Below the pieces are notes generated by a model. The model did no database searches. It was given only the letters and a program-made list of their open reading frames with translations, and was not told the origin of the DNA. From positions 1 through 15,808 of the forward strand of contig JAYOED010000050.1 of the NCBI GenBank assembly GCA_038106575.1: a stretch of DNA of 15,808 nt, given 5' to 3'. Below are positions 5,647 through 14,004 of the stretch, piece by piece (position 1 is the first letter of the stretch; each line of letters opens with the position of its first letter). The DNA comes from Ga0077527 sp038106575. Its GTDB lineage: Bacteria > Pseudomonadota > Gammaproteobacteria > Burkholderiales > SG8-41. Position numbers and translations under genes: made by a program.

Positions 5647-8505
5647 ATGCATGTTGCCCCTGAAACCACCCGGTTTCGCGCCGTAACACAACCGGCTACA
5701 GCAGAAGAAGCGGAACGGGGGGCGGTATATGCGCAACACAAGATTATTCGACGCAACGGTTCTGTAGTCGGTTTCGAGCCTGCGAAGATCTCGATCGCGA
5801 TGACCAAGGCGTTTATCGCCGTCAATGGTGGACAAGGTGCGGCATCGGCCCGCGTACGCGAACAGGTCAATGCGTTGACCGACAGCGTGGTCGGCGCGCT
5901 GATGCGCCGCCAGCCCTCGGGCGGCACTTTTCACATTGAAGACATCCAGGACCAGGTCGAGCTGGCGTTGATGCGCATGGGCGAACATCATGTCGCCCGC
6001 GCCTACGTGCTCTACCGCGAGGAGCGCGCCAAGGAGCGCACTCGCCAGCGCGAAGCGCAGCCGGAAGTGGCGGCGCAGCGCGAGCATGTGGTCAATGTCA
6101 CTGACGGTGGAGTCCTCCGTCCGCTTGACGTGACGCGGATCACTGCCCTGGTTGCCAGCGCTTGCGCCGGTCTCGGCCAGGAGGTCTGCATCCAGCCAAT
6201 TCTCGAGGCGATGCAGCGCGATCTCTACGACGGGGTGCCGATCCAGGAAGTGCGCAAGTCGCTGATTCTCGCCGCACGCGGCCTGATCGAGCAGGATCCA
6301 GGTTACAGCTTCGTGACAGCGCGCCTGCTGCTGCACACGCTGCGCCTGGAAACACTGGGCGAAGAGGTCACGCAAGAGGAAATGGCGACGCGTTACGCTG
6401 AGTACTTGCCGCAGTTCATCGAGAAGGGCATCGCCGCGGAACTGCTCGACGAGCGTCTCGCGAGCTACGACCTGAAGGCCTTGAGTTCAGCGCTCGACGC
6501 GCAGCGCGATCTCAAGTTTGCCTACCTCGGTCTGCAAATTCTCTACGACCGCTATTTTCTGCACATCGAGGGCCGCCGTATCGAGCTGCCACAAATTTTC
6601 TTCATGCGGGTGGCGATGGGGCTGGCACTGAACGAGCCCGAAGGCTCGCGGGAAGCGCGCGCCATCGAGTTCTACAACGTGCTGTCCAGCTTCGACCTGA
6701 TGAGTTCGACGCCGACGCTGTTCAACTCCGGCACGCGCCGTTCGCAGCTGGCAAGCTGTTATCTGACCACAGTGTCTGACGACCTTGACGGCATTTATGA
6801 GGCGATCAAGGAAAACGCGATGCTGCAGAAGTACGCCGGCGGCATCGGCAACGACTGGACACCGGTGCGCGCGCTGGGTGCCTACATCAAGGGCACCAAT
6901 GGCAAATCGCAGGGCGTGGTACCGTTCCTGAAGGTGGTCAACGATACCGCCGTAGCGGTGAATCAGGGCGGCAAGCGCAAGGGCGCGGTGTGCTCCTACC
7001 TCGAGACCTGGCACCTTGATATCGAGGAATTCCTCGAACTGCGCAAGAACACCGGTGACGATCGACGCCGCACTCATGACATGAACACCTCTAACTGGAT
7101 TCCCGACCTGTTCATGAAGCGCGTGATGGAAGGGGGCGAGTGGACGCTGTTCTCGCCATCCGACGTGCCCGACCTGCACGAAAAATTCGGCAAGGCGTTC
7201 GAGAACGCATATCTCGAATACGAGGCGCAGTGCGCGCGTGGCGAGATGAAGCTCTACAAGAAGGTTTCGGCCAACCAGCTGTGGCGCAAGATGCTTACCA
7301 TGCTGTTCGAAACCGGGCATCCGTGGATCACCTTCAAGGATCCTTGCAACCTGCGCTCGCCGCAACAGCACGTCGGCGTCGTGCACAGCTCCAACCTGTG
7401 CACCGAGATTACGCTGAACACCGGCCCCGACGAGATCGCGGTATGCAACCTGGCCTCGGTTAACATGCCCGCGCACCTGGACCTGTCGACTGGTCTGCTC
7501 GACATGGAGAAACTTAAACGCACGGTCGGCACTGGCATGCGCATGCTCGACAACGTGATCGACCTCAATTTCTACAACGTCAACAAGGCGCGCAATTCCA
7601 ACTTCAAGCACCGTCCGGTCGGGCTGGGTATCATGGGCTTCCAGGATTGCCTGCACATGCTGCGCATCCCCTACGGTTCTCCGGCTGCGGTCCAGTTTGC
7701 CGACCGTTCGATGGAGCAAGTGGCCTACACCGCCTATTCCGCGTCCGCTGACCTAGCTGAAGAGCGCGGGCCTTATTCCACGTTCAAGGGTTCATTGTGG
7801 GACCGCGGCATCCTGCCCCACGATTCCCTTAGGGTTCTCGCGGAGGAGCGCGGCGGCTATGTTGACTGCGAATTGTCCACCACGCTGGACTGGGACGGAC
7901 TTCGCGGCCGCATCCAGCGCGGAGGCATTCGCAACTCGAACTGCATTGCTATTGCGCCGACGGCGACCATCGCCAACATCACCGGCCTTTCGCAGTGCAT
8001 TGAGCCGACCTACCAGAACCTGTACGTCAAATCCAACCTTTCGGGAGAATTCACCGTCGTCAACGAATTTCTTGTTCGTGACCTGAAGAAGCTCAATCTT
8101 TGGGATGAGGTGATGGTTGCCGACCTGAAATACTTCGACGGATCGCTGGCAAAGATTGATCGTGTCCCGCCTGACGTGCGCAGCCTCTATGCTACGGCTT
8201 TCGAAATCGACGCGAGCTGGCTGGTGGAATGCGCAGCGCGGCGCCAGAAATGGATCGACCAGTCGCAGTCGCTGAACATCTATATGGCCGGCGCATCGGG
8301 CAAGAAACTCGACGACACCTACAAGCTGGCGTGGCTGCGCGGCCTGAAGACCACGTATTACCTGCGCACGCTAGGGGCAACTTCGACTGAAAAATCGACG
8401 TCCACCGCTGGACAGCTGAACGCGGTTTCCGCCGGCGTGGCGGGGGAAGAGGCGCAGCCCAAGGTCTGCTCGATACTCGATCCCGAATGCGAGGCTTGCC
8501 AGTAG
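5647..8505 (+). CDS. nrdA: Class Ia ribonucleoside-diphosphate reductase, alpha subunit
   Basis: This catalytic subunit reduces ribonucleoside diphosphates to deoxy forms using a thiyl radical generated by NrdB. The 952-residue protein is longer than E. coli NrdA (761) because two ATP-cone regulatory domains precede the core. The first cone is around residues 35-130 (KIIRRNGSVVGFEPAKI) and a more divergent second one around 148-245. The core then shows the active-site disulfide cysteine C371 (SQLASCYL), the N583-L-C585-T-E587 catalytic loop, the partner cysteine C600 (VCNLASVNM), the tyrosine pair Y904-Y905 (TTYYLRTL) and the redox tail CEACQ with C948 and C951. The start is the ATG at 5647, preceded by AAGGAG at good spacing. 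The gene is probably repressed by NrdR and transcribed with nrdB. Confidence 0.98.
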   Translation: MHVAPETTRFRAVTQPATAEEAERGAVYAQHKIIRRNGSVVGFEPAKISIAMTKAFIAVNGGQGAASARVREQVNALTDSVVGALMRRQPSGGTFHIEDIQDQVELALMRMGEHHVARAYVLYREERAKERTRQREAQPEVAAQREHVVNVTDGGVLRPLDVTRITALVASACAGLGQEVCIQPILEAMQRDLYDGVPIQEVRKSLILAARGLIEQDPGYSFVTARLLLHTLRLETLGEEVTQEEMATRYAEYLPQFIEKGIAAELLDERLASYDLKALSSALDAQRDLKFAYLGLQILYDRYFLHIEGRRIELPQIFFMRVAMGLALNEPEGSREARAIEFYNVLSSFDLMSSTPTLFNSGTRRSQLASCYLTTVSDDLDGIYEAIKENAMLQKYAGGIGNDWTPVRALGAYIKGTNGKSQGVVPFLKVVNDTAVAVNQGGKRKGAVCSYLETWHLDIEEFLELRKNTGDDRRRTHDMNTSNWIPDLFMKRVMEGGEWTLFSPSDVPDLHEKFGKAFENAYLEYEAQCARGEMKLYKKVSANQLWRKMLTMLFETGHPWITFKDPCNLRSPQQHVGVVHSSNLCTEITLNTGPDEIAVCNLASVNMPAHLDLSTGLLDMEKLKRTVGTGMRMLDNVIDLNFYNVNKARNSNFKHRPVGLGIMGFQDCLHMLRIPYGSPAAVQFADRSMEQVAYTAYSASADLAEERGPYSTFKGSLWDRGILPHDSLRVLAEERGGYVDCELSTTLDWDGLRGRIQRGGIRNSNCIAIAPTATIANITGLSQCIEPTYQNLYVKSNLSGEFTVVNEFLVRDLKKLNLWDEVMVADLKYFDGSLAKIDRVPPDVRSLYATAFEIDASWLVECAARRQKWIDQSQSLNIYMAGASGKKLDDTYKLAWLRGLKTTYYLRTLGATSTEKSTSTAGQLNAVSAGVAGEEAQPKVCSILDPECEACQ

Positions 8506-8668
8506 GCGCGAATCAGGAGACTCAGGCGGCAGAGCAAAGGAACGGAACGGGTTTGCAGTAAAGGATCAGCTTCACCGGAAGGGCGGCGGTTTCACCGATA
8601 ACAATTATCAAGATCCGCCAATCCTTGCGGAAGGTATCCACCCACAAAGCCAATAAAGGAGACTGAGC

Positions 8669-9787
8669 ATGTTGCAGTTTGAGGAGACCGGTGCAAACTC
8701 CGGAACATTAGCAAGACAAAATACGGTAGTGGAGCGCGCGCCTGCGGAGACTCCTGCCAACAGTGAGTCACGGCGCGTCAATATCGCAGACAAGCGCATC
8801 ATCAACGGCTGCACTGACGTTAATCAGTTGGTGCCGTTTAAATACAAGTGGGCGTGGGACAAGTATCTTTCGGCCTGCGCTAACCACTGGATGCCGCAAG
8901 AAATCCAGATGAGCCGCGATATCGCTCTGTGGAGGGATTCGAACGGACTCACCGAAGACGAGCGGCGTATCGTCAAGCGTAATCTCGGATTTTTCGTCAC
9001 GGCGGATTCTCTGGCAGCGAACAACATCGTGCTCGGTACCTATCGCCACATTACCGCGCCCGAGTGCCGCCAGTATTTGCTACGTCAGGCGTTCGAGGAG
9101 GCAATCCATACGCACGCTTACCAGTACATCGTCGAGAGCCTGGGCCTCAACGAAGGCGAGATTTTCAATGCCTATCATGAGGTTTCGTCGATCCGCGACA
9201 AGGACGAGTTCCTGATTCCGTTCATTGATGTGCTGACTGACCCCGGCTTCAAGACCGGCACGCCTGAAAACGATCAAAAACTGCTGAAGAGCCTGATCGT
9301 GTTCGCCTGCCTGATGGAGGGCCTGTTCTTTTATGTCGGATTCACGCAAATACTCGCGCTGGGACGCCAGAACAAGATGACCGGCGCCGCTGAGCAGTAC
9401 CAGTACATCCTGCGCGACGAATCAATGCACTGCAATTTCGGCATTGACCTGATCAACCAGATCAAGCTCGAAAATCCGCACCTATGGACCGCGGAGTTTC
9501 GTGAAGAGTTACGCAGCCTGTTTCGCAAGGGCGTCGAACTCGAGTACCGCTACGCCGAAGACACAATGCCGCGTGGCGTACTGGGGCTCAACGCAGCGAT
9601 GTTCAAGGAATACCTGCGCTTCATTGCCAACCGCCGCGCCCAGCAGATCGGGCTTGAGGTCCTATTCGAGGGCGCTGCTAACCCGTTCCCGTGGATGGCC
9701 GAGATGATTGACCTCAAAAAGGAACGGAATTTTTTCGAAACCCGTGTCATCGAATACCAGACGGGGGGAGCGCTATCCTGGGATTGA
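8669..9787 (+). CDS. nrdB: Class Ia ribonucleoside-diphosphate reductase, beta subunit
   Basis: This subunit holds the di-iron centre and the stable tyrosyl radical that starts catalysis in NrdA. In the 372-residue protein all expected ligands are visible: D113 (TADSLAANN), E144 and H147 (EEAIHTHAY), E217 (CLMEGLFFYVGF), and E251 and H254 (DESMHCNFG). The radical tyrosine position is Y151, four residues after H147, as in E. coli (H118/Y122). It is therefore a tyrosine-radical class Ia protein and not a phenylalanine class Ic protein. The ATG at 8669 has AAAGGAG upstream. The 163-base gap to nrdA contains no gene and no obvious terminator, so an operon with nrdA is likely. Confidence 0.97.
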   Translation: MLQFEETGANSGTLARQNTVVERAPAETPANSESRRVNIADKRIINGCTDVNQLVPFKYKWAWDKYLSACANHWMPQEIQMSRDIALWRDSNGLTEDERRIVKRNLGFFVTADSLAANNIVLGTYRHITAPECRQYLLRQAFEEAIHTHAYQYIVESLGLNEGEIFNAYHEVSSIRDKDEFLIPFIDVLTDPGFKTGTPENDQKLLKSLIVFACLMEGLFFYVGFTQILALGRQNKMTGAAEQYQYILRDESMHCNFGIDLINQIKLENPHLWTAEFREELRSLFRKGVELEYRYAEDTMPRGVLGLNAAMFKEYLRFIANRRAQQIGLEVLFEGAANPFPWMAEMIDLKKERNFFETRVIEYQTGGALSWD

Positions 9788-9841
9788 CGGTTGAGAAACT
9801 CCATTTGAAGGAGGTAGCGACGAATCGTGCGATTAACGATG

Positions 9842-9870
9842 CGGGACCCGGTGAGAAGGTACCCGTTTTA
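9842..9870 (+). terminator. Possible weak terminator after nrdB
   Basis: CGGG (9842-9845) can pair with CCCG (9862-9865) through an imperfect stem that continues with CC/GG, and TTTTA follows. The stem is interrupted and the loop is long, so this is only a candidate. It lies in the 190-base gap between nrdB and the DUF2442 gene, which otherwise holds nothing convincing. Confidence 0.3.
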
Positions 9871-9977
9871 GTGCGGCAAGGCGACCGGCGCCGCAATGCA
9901 ATGCGGGATTTACCGCAGGATGGCGGAGCCGGTTTCTTTTGTGACTTCAATGTCCATATTTTTCATGGAGCAAAACC

Positions 9978-10283
9978 TTGGCACTCAGCCTGAAGTTCCG
10001 GCGTTATCGCATTCACAGAACACGTCTGCATACGCTCACTGAATTGCGCGCGGAAGACAACTGTACGCTGTGGTTGCGCTTTGATGATGGCCTTGAGGGG
10101 CATGTCTATCTTGGCGATTTGGTGGAGAGCATGGCGATGGAAGTGCTGTCTGATGCGGCGCTGTTTCGCAGGGTTGCCTTTGATCCGGTATCGAACGTGC
10201 TGACATGGAGTGGCGGGATCAAGGTCGATCCGGACATGCTCTACCGCAACCTTCTCGACAAGGCTGGGGCGGCTTTGCATTAA
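9978..10283 (+). CDS. DUF2442 domain protein
   Basis: The 101-residue protein has a DUF2442-like body. An N-terminal beta-rich part (LWLRFDDGLEGHVYLGDLV) is followed by VAFDPVSNVLTWSGGIKVDPDMLY, which corresponds to the characteristic W-x-(N/G)-G-x-x-(x)-DPD-x-LY ending. Function is unknown. Short DUF2442 proteins often occur beside toxin-antitoxin-like DUF4160 genes, but no such partner is present here. The TTG at 9978 is the only plausible start; GGAG seven bases upstream supports it, and the next in-frame ATG would remove half the domain. There is no sign of a signal peptide or membrane segment. Confidence 0.7.
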   Translation: MALSLKFRRYRIHRTRLHTLTELRAEDNCTLWLRFDDGLEGHVYLGDLVESMAMEVLSDAALFRRVAFDPVSNVLTWSGGIKVDPDMLYRNLLDKAGAALH

Positions 10284-10396
10284 CGGGAAAGGATTGTCAG
10301 CAAGGCGGTAGGCGCCACCGATGCAGGCGGGCGCCAGGAAACGCGGACATACCGGAAGGTGTATGCGCTAGCAAATGGACAGCGACGGAGGCTTTC

Positions 10397-10675
10397 ATGG
10401 CTAAAGCAAAAAAGAAGGCTGCAAAAAAGAAATCAGGCAAGAAAAAGAAGGCCGTGAGCAAGGCGGCGGGGAAAAGTGCAAGCAGGAAAGCAGGCAAAAA
10501 AAAGCCGGCTCGAAAGCCGGCTAGGAAAAAAACAGTCAAGAAAAAGCCTGCTGCCAAAAAGCGGACGATTGCTTCGAAGTCAGCACCCCGGGCGATGCCG
10601 AGACCGGCTTTTGCAGTGTCACGTCCGATTGCAATTCCCGGTGCCTGGCCGTTTCCGTTGGGAAACGAATCGTAG
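10397..10675 (+). CDS. Lysine-rich histone H1-like DNA-binding protein
   Basis: The 92-residue protein is dominated by lysine and alanine over residues 1-65, with runs such as AKKKAAKKKSGKKKKA and RKPARKKTVKKKPAAKK. It resembles the C-terminal tail of eukaryotic histone H1 and the bacterial H1-like proteins common in betaproteobacteria, which are thought to bind nucleic acid through charge. The last 25 residues lack lysine and are proline-rich, with a short tail GAWPFPLGNES. I recall a similar WPFP tail in related betaproteobacterial proteins. The start is the ATG at 10397 with GGAG upstream. Because of low complexity, homology and function are uncertain, though a nucleoid role is the most reasonable inference. 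Confidence 0.8.
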   Translation: MAKAKKKAAKKKSGKKKKAVSKAAGKSASRKAGKKKPARKPARKKTVKKKPAAKKRTIASKSAPRAMPRPAFAVSRPIAIPGAWPFPLGNES

Positions 10676-10858
10676 CGCCAGCTCATTGCAGCGGAATCGG
10701 TTGGTAGTAGTCATACGCCCGCGCAGGCAGCGCCTGCAACCGCAGACAGCAGGATATTAAAGATACCTAATCCGCGCGTTCCGGGCAAGGCAAAGGGCGG
10801 CCATCCGGCAGGTTATTGCAAAAAAATACAATAAAATCAATTGGATAAAAATAATTAA

Positions 10859-10876
10859 GGTGCTTAGGAAGCAAAC
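10859..10876 (+). repeat. Left terminal inverted repeat of the IS1595-type element
   Basis: GGTGCTTAGGAAGCAAAC matches the inverted right end at 17 of 18 positions. It lies 30 bases upstream of the transposase ATG. Confidence 0.85.
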
Positions 10877-10905
10877 ATGTGTGCAACATATGCTAACTTC
10901 CTGTA

Positions 10906-11580
10906 ATGATTGGTAAAAATAGGTATTACCACCTTTCGAGCATCAGCGAAGCCAAGTTTCGGCAAGTTGTGCGCCTGTTTGCTATGGATTTGACCGCCAC
11001 AGATACCGCTGAACTGAGCGGGCTTTTCCTTCGTAGCACCAACACCATCTACCAGCGAATCCGGGTTCGTATGGCCCAGGCTTGTGCAGCTCAGTCGCCC
11101 TTTGCGGGCGAACTGGAAGCCGATGAGTCCTACTTTGGCCCCAACGCATTCGTGGCAAGCGCGGGCGTGGAGCGGGCAGCAAAACGATCGTCTTTGGTCT
11201 GCTCAACGCGGTAACTGCGTCTACACCGAGATCGTCCCAGACGCCTCCAAAGCCACGCTGCAAGCCATCATCCGCGGCAATGTCGACCCCAACAGCGTTA
11301 TCCACACCGATGGCTGGCGGGGTTATGACGGCTTGGTGGATATCGGGGTTGATCGGCATTTCAGGGTCAATCATGGAAACAATGAATTTGTCAGGGGCTC
11401 AAAGCATGTCAATGGGATTGAGTCCTTCTGGAGCTATGCCAGGCATCGCTTAGCTCAGTTCCATAGCGTAGAAAAGCTACCTTTGCCATGCATCTGAAGG
11501 AAACAGGATTCAGGTTCAACCAGCGACATGACAACCTTTATCTGTCTTTGTTAAAGTTACTCAGAGCAAGACCTCTATAG
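10906..11580 (+). pseudogene. IS1595-family transposase, three frameshifts
   Basis: The ancestral DDE-type transposase can be followed through three frames. Frame one runs from the ATG at 10906 through FAGELEADESYFGP. A one-base loss near 11145 (CCC AA-CGC) shifts to a frame reading GKRGRGAGSKTIVFGLL. A second loss near 11206 (CTC AA-CGC) leads to RGNCVYTEIVPDASK, HTDGWRGY and HVNGIESFW. A third loss near 11477 leads back to the first frame, reading TFAMHLKETGFRFNQRH and ending at the TAG at 11578. With three bases restored the protein would be about 225 residues, normal for the family. The catalytic acid residues in ADESYFG, HTDGW and NGIESFW are kept. No single intact protein can be made, so it is a pseudogene unless the sequence carries errors. 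Confidence 0.88.
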
Positions 11581-11584
11581 TCGC

Positions 11585-11602
11585 GTTTGCTTCCTAAGCC
11601 CC
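11585..11602 (-). repeat. Right terminal inverted repeat of the IS1595-type element
   Basis: GTTTGCTTCCTAAGCCCC is the reverse complement of the left end with one mismatch, and begins five bases after the transposase stop. It marks the right boundary of the element; an A-rich run follows. Confidence 0.85.
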
Positions 11603-11690
11603 TAAAAAAAATCCGCCTCGAACGGCTGCCTGGGCCCGGCTGCGGCGACTCGGGCAGGTCTTGCACCGGAGCTGACCTTATACTGGGGAA

Positions 11691-12176
11691 ATGATGAAAT
11701 TCAGCGCCGGAACGAGTTGCGCCGCAGGTATTCTCTGGCTGGTATTGGGATGTGCAATCGCGTTCGCGCAAATCCCGGCGGCAAAAGTGCATACGGTCAA
11801 AGGAACGTTCGAAGAAGTCAAGGAGCGTGTGGTGATGGCGCTCGAAAATCGCGGATTGGTGATAAGTTACACCGCACACGTCGGCACCATGCTTGAGCGC
11901 ACCGGGCGTGATCTCGGGAACGTAAAGCCGATATTCGGCAAAGCCGAAACGCTGGAGTTCTGCAGTGCGCGGCTTTCCCGAGATACCATGGAGGCCGATC
12001 CGCACAACATCGTTTTCTGTCCATACGCGATTGCGGTATACACGCTGCCGGAATCACGTGGCATAGTCTATCTATCCTATCGCGTGCCGACTGGCGGGGG
12101 ATCCGCAGCTTCAGTGCGTACGCTGCGGGCGGTTGAACAACTGCTGATGGATATTATCAGCGAAGCCGCCCGCTGA
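11691..12176 (+). CDS. Secreted DUF302-type protein
   Basis: The 161-residue protein has an N-terminal signal peptide: basic start MMKF, hydrophobic core ILWLVLGCAIAFA, likely cleavage after AFA at about residue 26. The mature part has the pattern of the DUF302 fold: TFEEVKERVVMALENRGLV, a central segment with FGKAETLEFCSA, and FCPYAIAVYTLPE leading to VYLSYRVP. DUF302 proteins are small alpha/beta proteins of unclear function, and this exported version is probably periplasmic. GGGG precedes the ATG at 11691. It lies just downstream of the insertion sequence and ends tail-to-tail with ltaE, nine bases apart. The family call is moderately sure; the function is unknown. Confidence 0.75.
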   Translation: MMKFSAGTSCAAGILWLVLGCAIAFAQIPAAKVHTVKGTFEEVKERVVMALENRGLVISYTAHVGTMLERTGRDLGNVKPIFGKAETLEFCSARLSRDTMEADPHNIVFCPYAIAVYTLPESRGIVYLSYRVPTGGGSAASVRTLRAVEQLLMDIISEAAR

Positions 12177-12185
12177 TCCGATGCT

Positions 12186-13232
12186 TCAGGGTTTTGGCTG
12201 CGACCAGAGTAATCTGGCCGCCGCCACTGCGTGATCCACATCCGCGGCGGCAATGTGGCGGTGGGTGACAAAACGCAGCGATTTCCGGTCAGCGGGGCTG
12301 ACAAGGATCCCGTTTTTTCTGAAATCATCTGACCATTGCGCTGCGTGGCGGCCGCTGCCGCTGACATCGACGCGTACGATGTTGGTTTCGACTTCGTCTG
12401 TATCGACCAGCGAAGCATCGATGGCATGCAGTCCCGCGGCAAGGTGTTTTGCCATGGCATGGTCCTCGGCAAGACGTTCGATCATGGTTTTCAGTCCGAC
12501 GATGCCGGCAGCGGCGATGGATCCTGCCTGACGCATATTACCGCCCAACATGCGCCGAAAAGCGCGTGCACGCTCGATGAACTGGCGCGTTCCGCACAGG
12601 ACCGAGCCGACCGGTGCCGACAATCCCTTGGAGACGCAGAAGCATACGGAGTCGGTGTGCTTGGCAATTTCCTGGGGCGAAACGCCAAGCGCGATGGCCG
12701 CATTGAACAATCTTGCGCCGTCGGTATGCACCGGAATGCCGTGATGTTGCGCCAGTTCGTATACCGCGCGCATGTGTGTCAGTGGCAGCACGGCACCGCC
12801 AGCGCCGTTGTGAGTGGTTTCCATGCAGATCAGTGCGGTGCCGAAATTGTTGCGCGTCATCGGCCGCACTGCTTCGCGAAGCGCCGTCTCGTCCATCGCG
12901 CCACGCCTGCCCGGGATTGCCTTGGGGAAAACACCAGCCACTGCAGCCATGCCGCCGAGCTCGACGTTCAGCATGTGCGCGCCGCGTTCGATCAGCACTT
13001 CGCCGGCGCGTTGCGTATGCGTGAGCACAGCGACCAGGTTGGTCATCGTGCCGCTGGGCATGTAGAGGCCAGCTTTCTTGCCTGTAAGCTCCGCCGCGAG
13101 GGCTTCAAGCTCGATGACCGATGGATCGCCGTCGCGCGAATCGTCGCCCTGGCTGGCCTGCCGCATCGCTGCCAGCATTTGCGGAGTCGGACGCGTGACG
13201 GTGTCGGTGCGCAGGTCGATTATATTGTTCAT
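12186..13232 (-). CDS. ltaE: Low-specificity L-threonine aldolase
   Basis: This PLP enzyme cleaves threonine and allo-threonine to glycine and acetaldehyde. The 348-residue protein begins MNNIIDLRTDTVTRPT, as usual for the family. It carries the cofactor-binding segments YMPSGTMTN, H86 in the position of the active-site-gate histidine (ERGAHM), METTHNGAGG, HTDGARLFNAA (D171 and R174) and the PLP lysine K202 in CVSKGLSAPVGS. The segment GDDSRDGDPSV replaces the GDDVYGDDPTV of E. coli, a variant I believe also occurs in other members. An upstream extension of the frame to 13310 is not supported by family length. AGGAAGAG lies rather far from the ATG, so the ribosome-binding site is weak. It may be co-transcribed with the DUF2946-type gene. 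Confidence 0.93.
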   Translation of the reverse strand: MNNIIDLRTDTVTRPTPQMLAAMRQASQGDDSRDGDPSVIELEALAAELTGKKAGLYMPSGTMTNLVAVLTHTQRAGEVLIERGAHMLNVELGGMAAVAGVFPKAIPGRRGAMDETALREAVRPMTRNNFGTALICMETTHNGAGGAVLPLTHMRAVYELAQHHGIPVHTDGARLFNAAIALGVSPQEIAKHTDSVCFCVSKGLSAPVGSVLCGTRQFIERARAFRRMLGGNMRQAGSIAAAGIVGLKTMIERLAEDHAMAKHLAAGLHAIDASLVDTDEVETNIVRVDVSGSGRHAAQWSDDFRKNGILVSPADRKSLRFVTHRHIAAADVDHAVAAARLLWSQPKP

Positions 13233-13300
13233 GAGGTGGATGCGCTCTCTTCCTGCACTCGGCAAGCCTACTTCAGCCGGTGTTTTGCGGCAACACGGCG

Positions 13301-13909
13301 TCAGTAGCACTCTTTCTGTCCCGCGGGTTCCACGGGGCGCGCGACGAAACCGAAACGCTTAGGCACTTCGGCTGAACGCACCGGCCGCACCAAAACCTGT
13401 CTTGTATCCAGTTGCAGAGACAGTTCTGCCGATTTTCCCGCCTGCAGCGGTTCGAGAGCGATAGCCAGCGCCGCATCACCCCGGGTCCTGTCGTCATTCG
13501 AGACGAAACGGGGCACCATGGTTTCAAGATCGGCATCGTGCAGCAGGCCGATGCCGAGGCTGGTGTCGAGCAGTAGCATGCCTTGTTCATCAATATAAGC
13601 GCGCTGGACGGTTTCGACTTCGGTTCCACAATGGGATTCGAATTTAAGCGCGGTACCCGGTGCGGACACGACGCGGTAAACGTGAGGCGTGTAATCAAGA
13701 GCGACATAGACGCGTTGCGGGCCGTTTTGGAAAAACCAGCGACCCTGCTCGTCGTGGCTGTAGTTGCGGCCAAAAAAAGCCGTAATTCCCGGATTGGTGA
13801 CGCGGTCGCCCTTGAGCAGCCAACGGCCGCGGCGGTCCAGCGACAGCCAGCCGAAGACTGCCGGCACGTTGGGCCATCGGGCCATGCCGCGAAGGACGAT
13901 TTCATCCAT
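13301..13909 (-). CDS. Probable DUF2946-family protein
   Basis: The 202-residue soluble protein begins MDEIVLRGMARWPNVPAVFGWLSLDRRGRW and contains FGRNYSHDEQGRWFFQNGPQRVYV. That layout is typical of a betaproteobacterial family I recall as DUF2946: a short helix with a KWPNVP-like motif, then W-L-x-LDRRG and FFQNGPQRVYV. The rest is beta-rich and contains no membrane segment or signal peptide. The role is unknown. It starts at the ATG at 13909 without a clear Shine-Dalgarno sequence, is divergent from the secreted-protein pseudogene, and its stop lies 68 bases upstream of the ltaE start on the same strand. The gene itself is convincing; the family label is from memory. Confidence 0.75.
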   Translation of the reverse strand: MDEIVLRGMARWPNVPAVFGWLSLDRRGRWLLKGDRVTNPGITAFFGRNYSHDEQGRWFFQNGPQRVYVALDYTPHVYRVVSAPGTALKFESHCGTEVETVQRAYIDEQGMLLLDTSLGIGLLHDADLETMVPRFVSNDDRTRGDAALAIALEPLQAGKSAELSLQLDTRQVLVRPVRSAEVPKRFGFVARPVEPAGQKECY

Positions 13910-14004
13910 CGCTGCAATTTATCACAGGGGTTAAACCCCGATGCGGCCAGGGCTGCGTTTACAGCAATGTCGCGGGTGTTCAGCGCTTTAAGAGAAGAAC
14001 GATC

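Larger units (their letters stand above)
10859..11602 (+). mobile_element. Degraded IS1595-family insertion sequence
   Basis: The element is about 744 bp, bounded by 18-bp terminal inverted repeats that match at 17 positions, and encodes one transposase of the IS1595 (ISXO2/IS1016-like) type. The transposase reading frame is broken three times, so the copy is probably immobile by itself. No clear 8-bp target duplication remains: the flanks are ATAATTAA on the left and TAAAAAAA on the right, both AT-rich. The element sits between the histone-like gene and a DUF302-type gene without interrupting either. Confidence 0.85.

Noticed and set aside
6487..7719. 410-codon minus-strand open frame inside nrdA
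   Set aside because: It is antisense to a clearly real gene in GC-rich DNA, has no family motifs or ribosome-binding site, and is explained by the codon bias of nrdA.
9784..9993. 69-codon frame starting with TTG on the nrdB stop
   Set aside because: It has a non-ATG start without a ribosome-binding site, no family resemblance, and overlaps the DUF2442 start. It is probably the nrdB 3' untranslated region.
10723..10737. Hairpin GCAGGC-AGC-GCCTGC after the histone-like gene as a terminator
   Set aside because: No T-tract follows the short stem, so it does not qualify as an intrinsic terminator.
12336..13307. 323-codon plus-strand open frame opposite ltaE
   Set aside because: It is a shadow of the aldolase gene. 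The minus-strand frame has all PLP-enzyme motifs, while this one has none.
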